NCBI RefSeq assembly: GCF_019049675.1 | Contig: NZ_JAFMOW010000056.1 | Location: 62,001 to 126,000 of the forward strand | Length of the DNA stretch: 64,000 bases | From: Rahnella bonaserana | GTDB lineage: Bacteria > Pseudomonadota > Gammaproteobacteria > Enterobacterales > Enterobacteriaceae | Direction: 5' to 3' | Shown: positions 45,757 to 55,172 of the stretch, one piece after another | How positions within the stretch are numbered: position 1 is the first letter of the stretch | Layout: each line of letters starts with the position of its first letter | Notes under the pieces: model-generated | Seen by the model: only the letters and a program-made list of their open reading frames with translations | Told to the model about the DNA's origin: nothing | Database searches by the model: none | Position numbers and translations under genes: made by a program

Positions 45757-46323
45757 ATGCAGGAACTCACCCGCCACATTGGCAGCCAGCTGAAAGCCGT
45801 GCGCAGCGAACGCGGCTGGAGTCTCACCCAGGCGGCTGAAAAAACCGGCGTCAGTAAGGCGATGCTCGGGCAAATTGAGCGTGGCGAATCCAGCCCGACA
45901 GTGGCGACATTGTGGAAAATCGCCAGCGGCCTGAATGTGTCATTTTCGGAATTTCTTGAAACGCCGCCAGAACAGTCAGCCGCGTTGCATCGCCACGGCC
46001 TACTGACCACGTTCAACAGTAAAACCTCAGGAATGCGCGTTGTGCCGTTATTTCCCTACGACACCACGTTGCGTATGGACATGTTTGTTATCGATCTCGA
46101 ACCGGGCGGGTGCAGCGAATCCACGCCTCACGAAGCCGGTGTTATCGAGCATGTGATTGTGATTGAAGGTGAACTGACGCTGACCGTTGATGACGTAACG
46201 CGCGTGCTGGGTGCCGGCGAGGCGCTGCGTTTTGCCGCCGATTGCCCGCATGCCTACCGCAACGAAAGCGGCCATTCCGTGCGTTTCCACGACCTGATAC
46301 ATTATCCGCATTCGCGTCCGTAA
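45757..46323 (+). CDS. sutR: XRE-family regulator with cupin domain (SutR/YdcN-like)
   Basis: A 188-residue regulator. An N-terminal XRE helix-turn-helix (WSLTQAAEKTGVSKAMLGQIERGESSPTV region, about residues 20-55) is joined to a C-terminal cupin fold (about 105-180; HVIVIEGELTL, ALRFAADCPHAYRN). E. coli YdcN/SutR (178 aa) has the same layout and divergent ydcO neighbour, and was linked to sulfur-utilisation genes. GAGGAG before the ATG at 45757 fixes the start. The cupin ligand is unknown. Confidence 0.83.
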   Translation: MQELTRHIGSQLKAVRSERGWSLTQAAEKTGVSKAMLGQIERGESSPTVATLWKIASGLNVSFSEFLETPPEQSAALHRHGLLTTFNSKTSGMRVVPLFPYDTTLRMDMFVIDLEPGGCSESTPHEAGVIEHVIVIEGELTLTVDDVTRVLGAGEALRFAADCPHAYRNESGHSVRFHDLIHYPHSRP

Positions 46324-46352
46324 CGTTTTCATTGCCTGAGGAGAATGAACCG

Positions 46353-46805
46353 ATGAGCCAGCCGCAAGATGTTGTGATCCGTCCGTTAACGCCTGCTGAC
46401 CGCGATGGTTGGGAAATTCTGTGGCGTGCTTATCTGGATTTTTACCAGTCGGGGCTGGATCCGGCGCAGTTTGATTACACTTTCACGCGTCTGTCGCAGC
46501 CTGACTACGCCAGCATGTTTGGCTATGTGGCGGAATACGAGGGGAAACTGGTCGGGCTGGTGAACTGTATCAATCACGATCACGGCTGGCACATGCAGCA
46601 GGTGGTTTATTTGCAGGATTTATACGTTGATGACAGCGCGCGCAAACTGGGGATCGGGCAGAAACTGATTGAAGCGGTTTACGCTTACGCCGACCAGCAC
46701 GACAAAGCTAACGTCTACTGGACGACGAAAACCAGCAACCATACGGCCCGCAAATTGTATGACCGTATTGGTACGCTGACCGAATTTATTAAATATCAGC
46801 GTTAA
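46353..46805 (+). CDS. GNAT family N-acetyltransferase
   Basis: A 150-residue GNAT protein. LQDLYVDDSARKLGIGQKLIEAVY carries the acetyl-CoA pyrophosphate-loop motif, followed by the TSNHTARKLYDRIG block. It lies 29 bp after the sutR-like gene in the same orientation with GAGGAG upstream, so it is probably cotranscribed with it. The substrate is not predictable. Its 3' end overlaps the convergent acetyltransferase gene by 17 bp. Confidence 0.8.
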   Translation: MSQPQDVVIRPLTPADRDGWEILWRAYLDFYQSGLDPAQFDYTFTRLSQPDYASMFGYVAEYEGKLVGLVNCINHDHGWHMQQVVYLQDLYVDDSARKLGIGQKLIEAVYAYADQHDKANVYWTTKTSNHTARKLYDRIGTLTEFIKYQR

Positions 46806-47271
46806 GCGGTTTACGCATATTCATTTTGGTCGTGACGTAACCCAGGCTGGCGTACAGCGCCTGCGCACCGGGATTGCTGGCAAAGACATTCAGTTCGATT
46901 GCCACACAGCCCTGTTCCTGCAGGCGTTCTTCCATCAGTCTGAACGCTGCCGCCGCATGACCCTGACGACGGAATTGCGGAAACACCGTCAGCTCGTAGA
47001 CGAACGCGCTGCGTACGCCATAACGTTCCACGTTAGAAAACCATAAATAGCCTGCTGTTTCGCCGTTCTCTTCGGTTTTAATCTCGAAAAGATACTGATC
47101 CGGCGTATCAATACCTTGTGGCAGTGCACTTTGCGTAGAACTGCGCGCCCGTTCCAGCGCGGTATCCGCCCGCCACAGACCGGCTGTTACGTTCTCTTCG
47201 GCATAATCTTTTGCCAGCTGTTCAGCAAAGTTCGGGTAAAACGCGGCACTCATCGGCGCTAAAATAGTCAT
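46789..47271 (-). CDS. GNAT family N-acetyltransferase
   Basis: A 160-residue GNAT protein with YELTVFPQFRRQGHAAAAFRLME (acetyl-CoA loop) and ASNPGAQALYASLGY. The ATG at 47271 is chosen over the adjacent 47274 because AGGA is then 5 nt away. It lies 14 bp downstream of an exported protein of unknown function on the same strand and is likely cotranscribed. Unrelated in detail to the convergent acetyltransferase it overlaps. Confidence 0.78.
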   Translation of the reverse strand: MTILAPMSAAFYPNFAEQLAKDYAEENVTAGLWRADTALERARSSTQSALPQGIDTPDQYLFEIKTEENGETAGYLWFSNVERYGVRSAFVYELTVFPQFRRQGHAAAAFRLMEERLQEQGCVAIELNVFASNPGAQALYASLGYVTTKMNMRKPLNADI

Positions 47272-47285
47272 CATTTCCTTCTGAT

Positions 47286-47825
47286 TTATTTGTTGTTTTC
47301 CGGCTTCTTGTAAGGCGTTACGTAGCATTCGCTGATGGTCGTGGAATGGCTTTCGGCCTGCGTGATGATGTAGCCCTTATCGGTCAGCGCCACGGAACTG
47401 TAAGGCGTTTCGTTATGCTTGTCGGAAATCACCTCTTCGAATGACTGAATGATTTTCGCTTTCTCATTGGCTCGCGCCGGATCGTCGAGGCCGTCAACCT
47501 GAATCATGGCCTGCTTGAACTGGTTGTTGAAGGCGGTTTTCCCCGCGCGGCTTTCGATAATTGCCTTGATATTCACCGTGATGTCATTTCCCAGCAAAAA
47601 CAGCGTATTACTCTGATAAATCAGCACGTTTTTCCGCTTCGATACCACAAAGCCATTTTCAATGACTTTCATTTTGCTGTTGTTGGCATACGTCACGTCA
47701 TCCAGGCAAATGGTTTTATCCCCGACCTTAAACTGGCTGAATCGCGCTTTAATTTCTTTCGGCGTGGAAGCCGCTTGCGAACACAGTGGCGCAAGCAACA
47801 AAAGAGGTAAGAGCCATGACTTCAT
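47286..47825 (-). CDS. Exported protein of unknown function
   Basis: A 179-residue protein with a clear signal peptide (KSWLLPLLLLAPLCSQA, cleavage about residue 19) and no other membrane helix, so probably periplasmic. The mature part starts ASTPKEIKARFSQFKVGDKTICLDDV and has Cys residues near each end (TICLDD, SECYVT) that could form a disulfide. I recognise no family. The ATG at 47825 has AGGA at 7 nt. It precedes an acetyltransferase gene by 14 bp. Confidence 0.7.
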   Translation of the reverse strand: MKSWLLPLLLLAPLCSQAASTPKEIKARFSQFKVGDKTICLDDVTYANNSKMKVIENGFVVSKRKNVLIYQSNTLFLLGNDITVNIKAIIESRAGKTAFNNQFKQAMIQVDGLDDPARANEKAKIIQSFEEVISDKHNETPYSSVALTDKGYIITQAESHSTTISECYVTPYKKPENNK

Positions 47826-47933
47826 AGGAGTTTCCTGGAAAGGTGCTGAATCAGCCGACATAACAGCAGTATAGGGAGACGTGAGCAGGATGCGAACGTT
47901 TATCTTTGGCGACCGGCTTTTTACCGTTTTGGC

Positions 47934-47960
47934 TAAAGCATCTCCGCCTGTTGCCGATAA
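47934..47960 (+). promoter_or_regulatory. Sigma-28 (FliA) promoter of the second chemoreceptor gene
   Basis: TAAA, exactly 15 nt, GCCGATAA: a perfect match to the FliA consensus. It lies about 110 bp before the start codon at 48070. Confidence 0.88.
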
Positions 47961-48069
47961 TTCAGACGATAACGGAATTCCCGCTTCTGCCGGGCCAGCA
48001 TCAGGGACAGATCATCCGCGTTATTTCATCGTGAGTTTTCACAGTACGTTTTCTGTTCCGGGGTAATTT

Positions 48070-50073
48070 ATGAGTCAGATGCAGGCGCTTTCACCGGCGG
48101 CCAGAGTTGAGGCTGCAACAAAGAAAAATGCTCCTAAGAAGCCGATGCGTACCCGTACGCTGATGCTGATTGTCGGGCTGATGACTATCAGCCTGGGTTA
48201 TATTATTACGGTCGGATTGCTTAGCTTGCAGTCTGCCAATCAGCAGCGCGACATTGCCCGCCGTTATCTGCAACAAACCGCCAGCACCGACGGCTATCTG
48301 GCCCGTCAGAAACTCGATACCGCACTGCACGCTGCCCGCGACCTGGTTCAGAGCATGATAAGCCTGCGTGAAGCCGGACATGCTGACCGCAAGCTGGCCG
48401 ATACCCTTTTACAAAATGCCCTGAAAAGTCACCCGGATTTTCTCTCTATGTCGCTGGCCTGGGAGCCGGACGCTTTTGATGGCAAAGATGAAGACCTCGC
48501 CGCGAAGGAAGGGCAGGATCCGGATGGGCGCTATGTCCGTTATGTTGACCGGGATACCAGCGGTAACGTCATTTTGCATAACCTCACGGATTACGAAACG
48601 CCGAGCAGCGGTGATTATTATCTGCTGCCGCGCAAGCTGCAAAAAGAGGTGATCCTTGAGCCTTATAGCTACCCGTATAACGGCGTGGATACGCTCCTGA
48701 CGTCAATTGCTGTGCCGATTATGGTGGATGGCAAATTCCTCGGTTCGGTCACGGCGGATTTCTCCCTGCAAACCCTGCAGACGCTGGTGAATAGCATCAA
48801 ACCTTATCATGGCACCGGCTATGCGATGCTGTTTTCACAGTCGGGCAATTACATTTCTTCGCCGAAAAAAGACCAGATTACTCATAAGCTGGAAAATGAT
48901 CCGTCATTGCTTAAAAGCATTCAGAGCGGGCAGGTGATCAGCCGTGAACAGCAGGATCCGGTGCTGGGCGAAAAGGCGTTTTCCGAGTTTGTGCCGATTC
49001 AGATCGGTAACACCGGCACCCCGTGGATGCTGGGTATCGTGGCCCCCGTGAAAGCGGTGATGAAAGAAAGCACCCGACAGCTATATTACGCGCTGGCGCT
49101 GATGGTACTGAGCATCATCGTGGTCTTTGCGGTGCTAAGCGTTATCTTTACACGCAAGGTGTTACGCCCCGTGGGCGGCGAACCTTCCGATGCGGCAAAG
49201 ATTGCACTGACGGTAGCGGATGGCGATCTGACACATCCGATTGTCACGCAGAAAAATGATCAGTCGAGCATCTTCTTTGCGCTGCAAACCATGCAATCTC
49301 AGCTGCGTCATGTAGTTAATGACATCATTTCCACCAGCCATGCCGTCGGCAGCGGTGCATCCCAAATCGCGGCGGGCAATATCGATCTGGCCTCGCGAAC
49401 TGAACAACAGGCAGCGGCGCTGGAAGAGACTGCGGCCAGCATGGAACAGCTGACGGCAACAGTAAAACAAAATGCCGATAACGCCCATGTGGCGACAGAA
49501 CTGACCGCGAATGCCACGAAAATTGCCGGGAAGGGCGACAGTATCATGACGGATGTTGTCGGCATCATGGGAGAAATTGACGACAGTTCGCGGCGTATTT
49601 CTGAAATTACCTCCGTGATTAATGGCATCGCGTTTCAGACCAATATTCTGGCGCTCAACGCCGCTGTTGAAGCCGCGCGTGCAGGTGAGCAAGGGCGCGG
49701 ATTTGCGGTAGTGGCCTCGGAAGTGCGCAGTCTGGCGCAGCGCAGCGCCGATGCGGTGAAAGAGATTTCAGCCCTGATTGAAGAATCGACACGTCGTGTG
49801 GATCACGGTGTCGGGCTGGTGAAAAATGCCGGCGAAACGATGAAAGAAATCATGAAAGCGGTCACGGATGTGCGCGATATCATGAGCGAAATCGTCTCGG
49901 CGTCTGATGAACAATCACGCGGTATCAGTCAGGTAACCCAGGCGGTTCATGAAATGGATGGCGTCACGCAACAGAACTCCGCGCTGGTTCAGGAAGCATC
50001 AGCTGCTTCGGCTTCTCTGGAAGATCAGGCGCGTCGCCTGAATGAAATAGTTCAGGTGTTCCGGCTGAAATAA
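48070..50073 (+). CDS. Methyl-accepting chemotaxis protein with Cache-type sensor
   Basis: A 667-residue chemoreceptor. TM1 is at about 30-53; the large periplasmic domain of about 280 residues looks like a double Cache fold ([52 protein letters not shown]). TM2 is at about 338-362, then HAMP and the signalling hairpin [20 protein letters not shown]. It ends VFRLK without the NWETF-type pentapeptide, so it probably relies on other receptors for adaptation. Double Cache receptors often bind amino acids; the ligand here is not inferred. Sigma-28 promoter upstream. Confidence 0.92.
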   Translation: MSQMQALSPAARVEAATKKNAPKKPMRTRTLMLIVGLMTISLGYIITVGLLSLQSANQQRDIARRYLQQTASTDGYLARQKLDTALHAARDLVQSMISLREAGHADRKLADTLLQNALKSHPDFLSMSLAWEPDAFDGKDEDLAAKEGQDPDGRYVRYVDRDTSGNVILHNLTDYETPSSGDYYLLPRKLQKEVILEPYSYPYNGVDTLLTSIAVPIMVDGKFLGSVTADFSLQTLQTLVNSIKPYHGTGYAMLFSQSGNYISSPKKDQITHKLENDPSLLKSIQSGQVISREQQDPVLGEKAFSEFVPIQIGNTGTPWMLGIVAPVKAVMKESTRQLYYALALMVLSIIVVFAVLSVIFTRKVLRPVGGEPSDAAKIALTVADGDLTHPIVTQKNDQSSIFFALQTMQSQLRHVVNDIISTSHAVGSGASQIAAGNIDLASRTEQQAAALEETAASMEQLTATVKQNADNAHVATELTANATKIAGKGDSIMTDVVGIMGEIDDSSRRISEITSVINGIAFQTNILALNAAVEAARAGEQGRGFAVVASEVRSLAQRSADAVKEISALIEESTRRVDHGVGLVKNAGETMKEIMKAVTDVRDIMSEIVSASDEQSRGISQVTQAVHEMDGVTQQNSALVQEASAASASLEDQARRLNEIVQVFRLK

Positions 50074-50086
50074 TAGCGACGCAGAT

Positions 50087-50183
50087 GCCATTAATACCCC
50101 ACCCCAACCCTCCACTTCGCAGGGGAGGGAGCAGATCGCGTTTTTGCTCCTCCCTGCGAAGGGCGAGGCTGGGAGGGGGTTTT
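50087..50183. repeat. Palindromic intergenic repeat, copy 4 (full, two arms)
   Basis: The first arm, GCCATTAATACCCC with hairpin TTCGCAGGGGAGGGAGC, is nearly identical to copy 3. The second arm, GCTCCTCC through GGGGGTTTTAC, is opposite in sense. It starts 13 bp after the chemoreceptor stop codon. Confidence 0.8.
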
Positions 50184-50203
50184 ACACCGGGCAGGAGAAC
50201 TGA

Positions 50204-50917
<714 letters not shown>

Positions 50918-50920
50918 CTG

Positions 50921-50948
50921 AAAAATGGCGCGGCCAGTGCAGCCGCGC
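50921..50948 (-). terminator. Terminator between yfcF and the convergent GNAT gene
   Basis: A 7-bp GCGCGGC/GCCGCGC stem with a 7-nt loop; on the minus strand it is followed by ATTTTT. It lies 9 bp past the stop of the minus-strand acetyltransferase. Confidence 0.7.
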
Positions 50949-50957
50949 GTTGATCAT

Positions 50958-51404
50958 TCAGCCTAATGTCTTGGTCAGGAAATACCGGGTATGGGTAGAC
51001 GGCGCATCCTCAGGCGTGCGGGTATCGCGGATATAATCTTCCAGCGCCATCTTCATCTCGTAACCCATCCGCTCATAGAATGGACGGGCCTGAAAACTAA
51101 AGGTATCCACCAGCGAATAGCGGCAACCCCGCGTTTTAGCTTCTGCTTCCGCTTCTGCAATCAGTTGCGTTCCGACATCTTTTCCGCGTAAGGACTCATC
51201 GACCCACAACATTTGGATATACATCCAGTTGCCGACCGTTTCCGCCACAATCCCCGCCTGTTTGCTGCCGTTCTCGTCTTCCACAAAAATACCTAACTCG
51301 CGAAATTTCGACTGTGGAACAAAATTCCGGTTGAAGGTGCGCAGAGCTGTTTTGATCTCTTCAAGATCATGTTCGGTCGGAGCATAGGTGAGACGGGTCT
51401 TCAT
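50958..51404 (-). CDS. GNAT family N-acetyltransferase
   Basis: A 148-residue GNAT protein with the acetyl-CoA motif LWVDESLRGKDVGTQLIAEAE and the C-terminal SFQARPFYERMGYEMK block. The substrate is unknown; relatives are broadly annotated acetyltransferases. It lies 17 bp downstream of a LysE-type exporter gene on the same strand and is probably cotranscribed with it. Confidence 0.8.
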   Translation of the reverse strand: MKTRLTYAPTEHDLEEIKTALRTFNRNFVPQSKFRELGIFVEDENGSKQAGIVAETVGNWMYIQMLWVDESLRGKDVGTQLIAEAEAEAKTRGCRYSLVDTFSFQARPFYERMGYEMKMALEDYIRDTRTPEDAPSTHTRYFLTKTLG

Positions 51405-51421
51405 GACAGGATTCCTTTTAG

Positions 51422-52057
51422 TTAGCGTTTAGTCATAGCGAGTCGTACTGCAAAGGCAAGAAAAATGGTGCCGGTTAATCGATCAAGGGTTCTGACCACC
51501 GCGGGACGGCGCAACCAGCGCGACAGCGGGCGCGTGGCGGAAATCATGGTGATGGACCATAGCGTACCGATCACGGCGTGCATGGCGGCGAGCCCAAAAA
51601 TATACGGCCCGACCGGATAGCCAGTGGCGACAAACTGCGGCAGGAAAGAAACATAAAACACACCGACTTTCGGGTTCAGCACATTGCCAAACAATCCCCT
51701 TATAAAAGGAGAATTGCCGATGCGTAACACTTTCCCGCTGGTCTCAGACGCGGCCATGTTCATTTCGCTGCGCGGTTTGAGCAGCATTTGCAGACCGAGC
51801 CAGGCCAGATAAGCCGCGCCGGTCCACTTAAGCAGGGTAAATGCCATTTCCGACGCCGCCAGAACCGCGCCTAAACCGAGCGCCACCATCGCGCCCCAGA
51901 TAAGACAGCCGGTACTGATGCCAAATGCTGACAATAATGCTTTTTTGCTGCCCTGACTGGCCGCCGTGCGCAGAACCAGTGCGGTATCAAGGCCCGGTGT
52001 CAGCGTTAAAATTCCGGCAGCAAGCGCGTAAGACAGGAGAGATTCAGTAACGGTCAT
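51422..52057 (-). CDS. LysE/RhtB-family exporter
   Basis: A 211-residue inner-membrane exporter with about six hydrophobic segments and the family motif ILTLTPGLDTALVLRTA near the N-terminus; GNVLNPKVGVFYVSFLPQF is the second conserved block. AGGAAAA precedes the ATG at 52057. It is only distantly similar to the LysE-type protein at 22852. The exported compound is not predictable. An acetyltransferase gene follows. Confidence 0.83.
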   Translation of the reverse strand: MTVTESLLSYALAAGILTLTPGLDTALVLRTAASQGSKKALLSAFGISTGCLIWGAMVALGLGAVLAASEMAFTLLKWTGAAYLAWLGLQMLLKPRSEMNMAASETSGKVLRIGNSPFIRGLFGNVLNPKVGVFYVSFLPQFVATGYPVGPYIFGLAAMHAVIGTLWSITMISATRPLSRWLRRPAVVRTLDRLTGTIFLAFAVRLAMTKR

Positions 52058-52156
52058 GGCTTTTCCTGATGAGCGAAAAAACCAGAATAGTGAACAGGAT
52101 GGGAGAGTTGCAATCGCGAATTTAAACGAAATTCGGCATAAAAATACTGGCAAATA

Positions 52157-52192
52157 AAAAAGCCTGTGGAAGTCGGGCTTCCACAGGCTTTT
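52157..52192. terminator. Bidirectional rho-independent terminator
   Basis: A 13-bp stem AAGCCTGTGGAAG/CTTCCACAGGCTT with a 5-nt loop and A/T runs on both sides. It ends transcription of the DUF1471 gene on the minus strand. Confidence 0.88.
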
Positions 52193-52213
52193 CAGAGAGT
52201 TTTACGCGGGAGA

Positions 52214-52471
52214 TTATTTATAGATTTCAGCGTCAGCGTGCAGTTTGTTGTTACCGGTCACAGAGATGATGCGGTAAGAAGATGCGCCTGCGTCTTTAGC
52301 CTGCTGAGATAATTTCGCTTCCAGACCGCTAAGGGTAGTGGAGTTAGCTGCAGAAATGACGCCGATTTTCTTCATGTCGCCGGAAGGCTGAGTAATCTGT
52401 TGTGCCGCGAAGCTGCCAAAAGAAATCAGAGAAAGGGTTGCAGCTACAGCAAAAATTTTGACGTTTTTCAT
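52214..52471 (-). CDS. DUF1471 (YdgH/BhsA/McbA) periplasmic protein
   Basis: An 85-residue exported protein. The signal peptide ends at SFA (about residue 22); the mature part is one DUF1471 domain (MKKIGVISAANSTTLSGLEAKL, ASSYRIISVTGNNKLHADAEIYK). Family members such as BhsA, McbA and YhcN respond to acid, peroxide or metal stress and affect biofilm. It is monocistronic with a strong terminator. Which paralogue it corresponds to is not clear. Confidence 0.85.
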   Translation of the reverse strand: MKNVKIFAVAATLSLISFGSFAAQQITQPSGDMKKIGVISAANSTTLSGLEAKLSQQAKDAGASSYRIISVTGNNKLHADAEIYK

Positions 52472-52876
52472 GATGATTTATCCATTCAGGTTATGAGAGT
52501 GAAAGGTGGCTGCCTTTCGATGAATGTATAATAGGCGCGAGAGGTGGAGATGAAAAACGGATTGATTTGAGTATCTCGTTCAAAAAATTTGGTCTACTTT
52601 TTACGCAATTTTACGTGCGAATGCGGGCAGCTGACGAAACCGTATTGGTGCTGACAGAGCCTGAAATTGCCTTAGATTTCTCTGCAATTCTCTCCCTTCC
52701 TGCTGATTTTGGGCGGTTTTGTAGAATCGGTGCTAGACTTTAGTTGCAGTTCAAGAAGAGGGGCGTTCGTGTAAAAAACACGTTCTGCTCGCAGAGCATA
52801 AAACGTTCTGCTTTTGTTTGGCTAACTTGGTTGAACAATATTCACGGTAACGGAAAATTATTCGGAGGAGTCGAAA
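52472..52876. other. 405-bp intergenic region between divergent small stress-type genes
   Basis: No convincing gene is seen. It must hold the promoter of the DUF1471 gene (left) and of the YeaQ-family gene (right); a sigma-S-like -10 is at 52733. A plus-strand frame from 52744 overlaps the next gene out of frame and looks spurious. Confidence 0.6.
52733..52739 (+). promoter_or_regulatory. Possible sigma-S promoter of the YeaQ-family gene
   Basis: GCTAGACTTTA resembles the extended -10 of RpoS promoters (CTACACT with a preceding G), without a strong -35. The leader to the start codon would be about 130 nt. Confidence 0.35.
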
Positions 52877-53125
52877 ATGGGAATTTTATCCTGGATTATC
52901 TTTGGTCTGATTGCAGGTATTCTGGCGAAATGGATCATGCCTGGCAAAGATGGCGGCGGATTTATTCTGACCGTAGTCCTGGGTGTTGTGGGTGCCGTTG
53001 TGGGTGGTTATATCAGTACTTTCTTCGGCTTTGGACGCGTGGACGGATTCAACTTCGGCAGCTTCGTTGTCGCGGTGATTGGTGCGATCGTCGTACTGTT
53101 TATCTACCGTAAAGTCAGAAGCTAA
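52877..53125 (+). CDS. GlsB/YeaQ/YmgE family small membrane protein
   Basis: An 82-residue protein that is almost entirely three membrane helices separated by glycine-rich turns (ILSWIIFGLIAGILAKWIMPG, TVVLGVVGAVVGGYIS, FVVAVIGAIVVLFIYRK). The family is called transglycosylase-associated but its function is unknown; several members are stationary-phase or stress induced. GGAGGAG lies just before the ATG. Confidence 0.88.
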   Translation: MGILSWIIFGLIAGILAKWIMPGKDGGGFILTVVLGVVGAVVGGYISTFFGFGRVDGFNFGSFVVAVIGAIVVLFIYRKVRS

Positions 53126-53150
53126 GGTGTCGACCTTAGGTTGAGATGTG

Positions 53151-53177
53151 AAAAGCCGCGCATGTCGCGGCTTTTTT
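53151..53177. terminator. Rho-independent terminator, probably bidirectional
   Basis: AAAAGCCGCG pairs with CGCGGCTTTT around a short loop, followed by more T. It lies between convergent genes. Confidence 0.85.
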
Positions 53178-53188
53178 GTGTCTGTTAA

Positions 53189-53569
53189 TCACTCCACCGG
53201 CGACGTCGGCAACCGTACGATGTCCTGATTATCATTGCCCATCCAGTAAACGCCTTCCTTCGCCCAGAACGGCCCTTCTATAAAGTCGAGCAGGTCGGAA
53301 TACTCTTCGTAAAACTGTTTGCCATCGCGATTGTAGACTCGCATGTAGCCGGAGTAATGCCCGCCGTCGCCCGGCATGGTCATGCGCGGGATAAATTCAA
53401 AGGTTCGGTATTCCCGCACCACATACTGTTTGTTCGGACTCCACTGCTCGGAGACGAGTTTCCCTTGTTTCCACCACTGATGGCCTGCAGCGATGACCGC
53501 CAGCAGCACTGCCAGCATTATCCAGCGCTTGCGCTGGCGCACCAGAGCCTCCTGACTTTTGATTTTCAT
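53189..53569 (-). CDS. Membrane-anchored protein of unknown function
   Basis: A 126-residue protein with a positively charged N-terminus and one membrane helix (about 16-30, WIMLAVLLAVIAAG). The rest should be periplasmic and rich in aromatic residues (HQWWKQGKLVSEQWSPNK, YVVREYRTFEF, FEEYSD-type segments). A similar short plan occurs in several uncharacterised enterobacterial proteins, but I recognise no family. It stands alone between a terminator and the urt operon. Confidence 0.65.
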   Translation of the reverse strand: MKIKSQEALVRQRKRWIMLAVLLAVIAAGHQWWKQGKLVSEQWSPNKQYVVREYRTFEFIPRMTMPGDGGHYSGYMRVYNRDGKQFYEEYSDLLDFIEGPFWAKEGVYWMGNDNQDIVRLPTSPVE

Positions 53570-53655
53570 ACTTTGTATTCTTTTCAGCGGAATTCGAAAA
53601 ATGGCTGTAAATGTGGCTGAAAAGTACCAGCTTGTCTTGAAAAAGTCAGTTTCGA

Positions 53656-54354
53656 TTAAATCGCCACCAGCCCCCGTACGCCTTGTGCTTCCATTTCTTC
53701 TCCGCGGCCGCGTTTGATGATACTGCCGCGCGACATTACCAGATAGCTGTCGGCGAGTTCGGCGGCGAAATCGTAGAATTGTTCGACCAGCAGAATTGCC
53801 ATGTCGCCGCGGGCGGCGAGTTGTTTAATTACGGCGCCGATTTCCTTGATGACCGACGGCTGAATGCCTTCGGTGGGTTCATCGAGGATCAGGAGGTTCG
53901 GTTTGCAGGCCAGTGCGCGACCAATCGCCAGCTGTTGCTGCTGACCGCCGGACAAATCCCCGCCGCGCCGGTGCTTCATTTCCAGAAGGATCGGGAACAG
54001 ATGGTAGATTTCATCCGGCACCTGCTTTGCATTGCTGCCGGAAAAACGCGACAACCCCATCAGCAGATTTTCTTCGACGGTCAGACGCGGAAAAATTTCG
54101 CGCCCCTGCGGGACGTAGGCAATGCCCGCCTGCACGCGCTGGTGCGGTTTGCGGGAATTGATCACCTGATCCTGCCATCTGATGGTGCCGGATTTCGCCG
54201 GGATCAGCCCCATCAGACATTTGAGCAGCGTGGTTTTCCCTACGCCATTTCGACCGAGCAGGCAGGTCACTTCGCCGATTTTTGCCTCAAAAGACAGGCC
54301 GCGCAAAATGTGGCTGCCGCCGTAAAACTGATTCAGTTCATTTACCTGCAACAT
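53656..54354 (-). CDS. urtE: Urea ABC transporter ATP-binding protein UrtE
   Basis: A 232-residue ABC ATPase of the branched-chain amino acid (LivF-like) type. Walker A GRNGVGKT, signature LSGGQQQQ, Walker B LLILDEPTEG and switch LLVEQ are present. The start MLQVNELNQFYGGSHILRGL is typical of UrtE. It lies 11 bp after urtD as the last gene of the urt operon. The urea assignment depends on the complete UrtABCDE set and on the adjacent urea-degrading enzymes. Confidence 0.93.
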   Translation of the reverse strand: MLQVNELNQFYGGSHILRGLSFEAKIGEVTCLLGRNGVGKTTLLKCLMGLIPAKSGTIRWQDQVINSRKPHQRVQAGIAYVPQGREIFPRLTVEENLLMGLSRFSGSNAKQVPDEIYHLFPILLEMKHRRGGDLSGGQQQQLAIGRALACKPNLLILDEPTEGIQPSVIKEIGAVIKQLAARGDMAILLVEQFYDFAAELADSYLVMSRGSIIKRGRGEEMEAQGVRGLVAI

Positions 54355-54365
54355 AATGCAATTCC

Positions 54366-55172
54366 TCAGCGCCCTAAATACACGTCGATAACCTGCTCGT
54401 TGGCCTGCACTTCACGCAGTGAACCTTCGGCCAGAACCTGCCCCTGATGCAGCACCGTCACGTGGTCGGCGATGGTTTCCACAAACCCCATATCGTGCTC
54501 GACCACCATCAGCGAATGTTTGCCAGCCAGCTGTCTGAACAGCTCGGCGGTGTATTCGGTTTCGGCATCGGTCATGCCTGCTGCCGGTTCATCGAGCAGT
54601 AATAAATGCGGCTCCTGCACCAGCAGCATGCCGATTTCCAGAAACTGTTTCTGACCGTGTGACAGCAAACCCGCCGGGCGATGGCGTTCAGCCGCCAGAC
54701 GCAAGGTGCCGAGCATGTCATCAATGCGGTCGCGCTGTTCGCTGTTCATTTTGGCGCGCAGGCAGACCCACACCGATTTATTGGTTTTCTGCGCGATCTC
54801 CAGATTTTCGAATACGGTCAGCGCTTCAAATACCGTCGGCTTCTGGAATTTACGGCCAATGCCGGACTGCGCAATGCGCACCGGATCCAGTTTGGTCAAA
54901 TCGGTGCGCTGATCGTAAAAAACACGGCCACTTTGTGGTTTGGTTTTGCCGGTGATCACGTCCATCAGCGTGGTTTTCCCCGCGCCGTTGGGGCCGATCA
55001 CACAACGTAATTCGCCGACGCCAATATTCAGCGACAAATTGGTCAGCGCCTTAAATCCGTCAAAGCTGACGTTAATGTTCTCCAGCTGCAAAACCGGGTC
55101 AGTGTGCTGACGATGCCGGTCGGCCAGATGCGGCTGTGTAAACAGGTCTTCGGTCATGGTCATCGGGCTCAT
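54366..55172 (-). CDS. urtD: Urea ABC transporter ATP-binding protein UrtD
   Basis: A 268-residue ABC ATPase of the LivG type. Walker A GPNGAGKT, signature LSHGQKQFLEIG, Walker B LLLLDEPAAGMTDAE and VVEHDMGFVE are seen. FDGFKALTNLSL near the N-terminus matches UrtD. Its ATG overlaps the urtC stop by one base, so translation is coupled. It pairs with UrtE to energise urea uptake. Confidence 0.93.
   Translation of the reverse strand: MSPMTMTEDLFTQPHLADRHRQHTDPVLQLENINVSFDGFKALTNLSLNIGVGELRCVIGPNGAGKTTLMDVITGKTKPQSGRVFYDQRTDLTKLDPVRIAQSGIGRKFQKPTVFEALTVFENLEIAQKTNKSVWVCLRAKMNSEQRDRIDDMLGTLRLAAERHRPAGLLSHGQKQFLEIGMLLVQEPHLLLLDEPAAGMTDAETEYTAELFRQLAGKHSLMVVEHDMGFVETIADHVTVLHQGQVLAEGSLREVQANEQVIDVYLGR

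Noticed and set aside
46789-46805. A frameshifted single acetyltransferase gene
   Set aside because: The two GNAT genes are on opposite strands, each complete with start, acetyl-CoA motif and stop; they only overlap tail to tail by 17 bp.
52744-53112. A 122-codon frame ahead of and overlapping the YeaQ-family gene
   Set aside because: The overlapping gene in another frame has a strong GGAGGAG and a known family; this frame has odd composition and no family.
53683-54447. A 254-codon plus-strand frame over urtE
   Set aside because: Opposite an intact ABC ATPase with all motifs; no ribosome binding site or domain.
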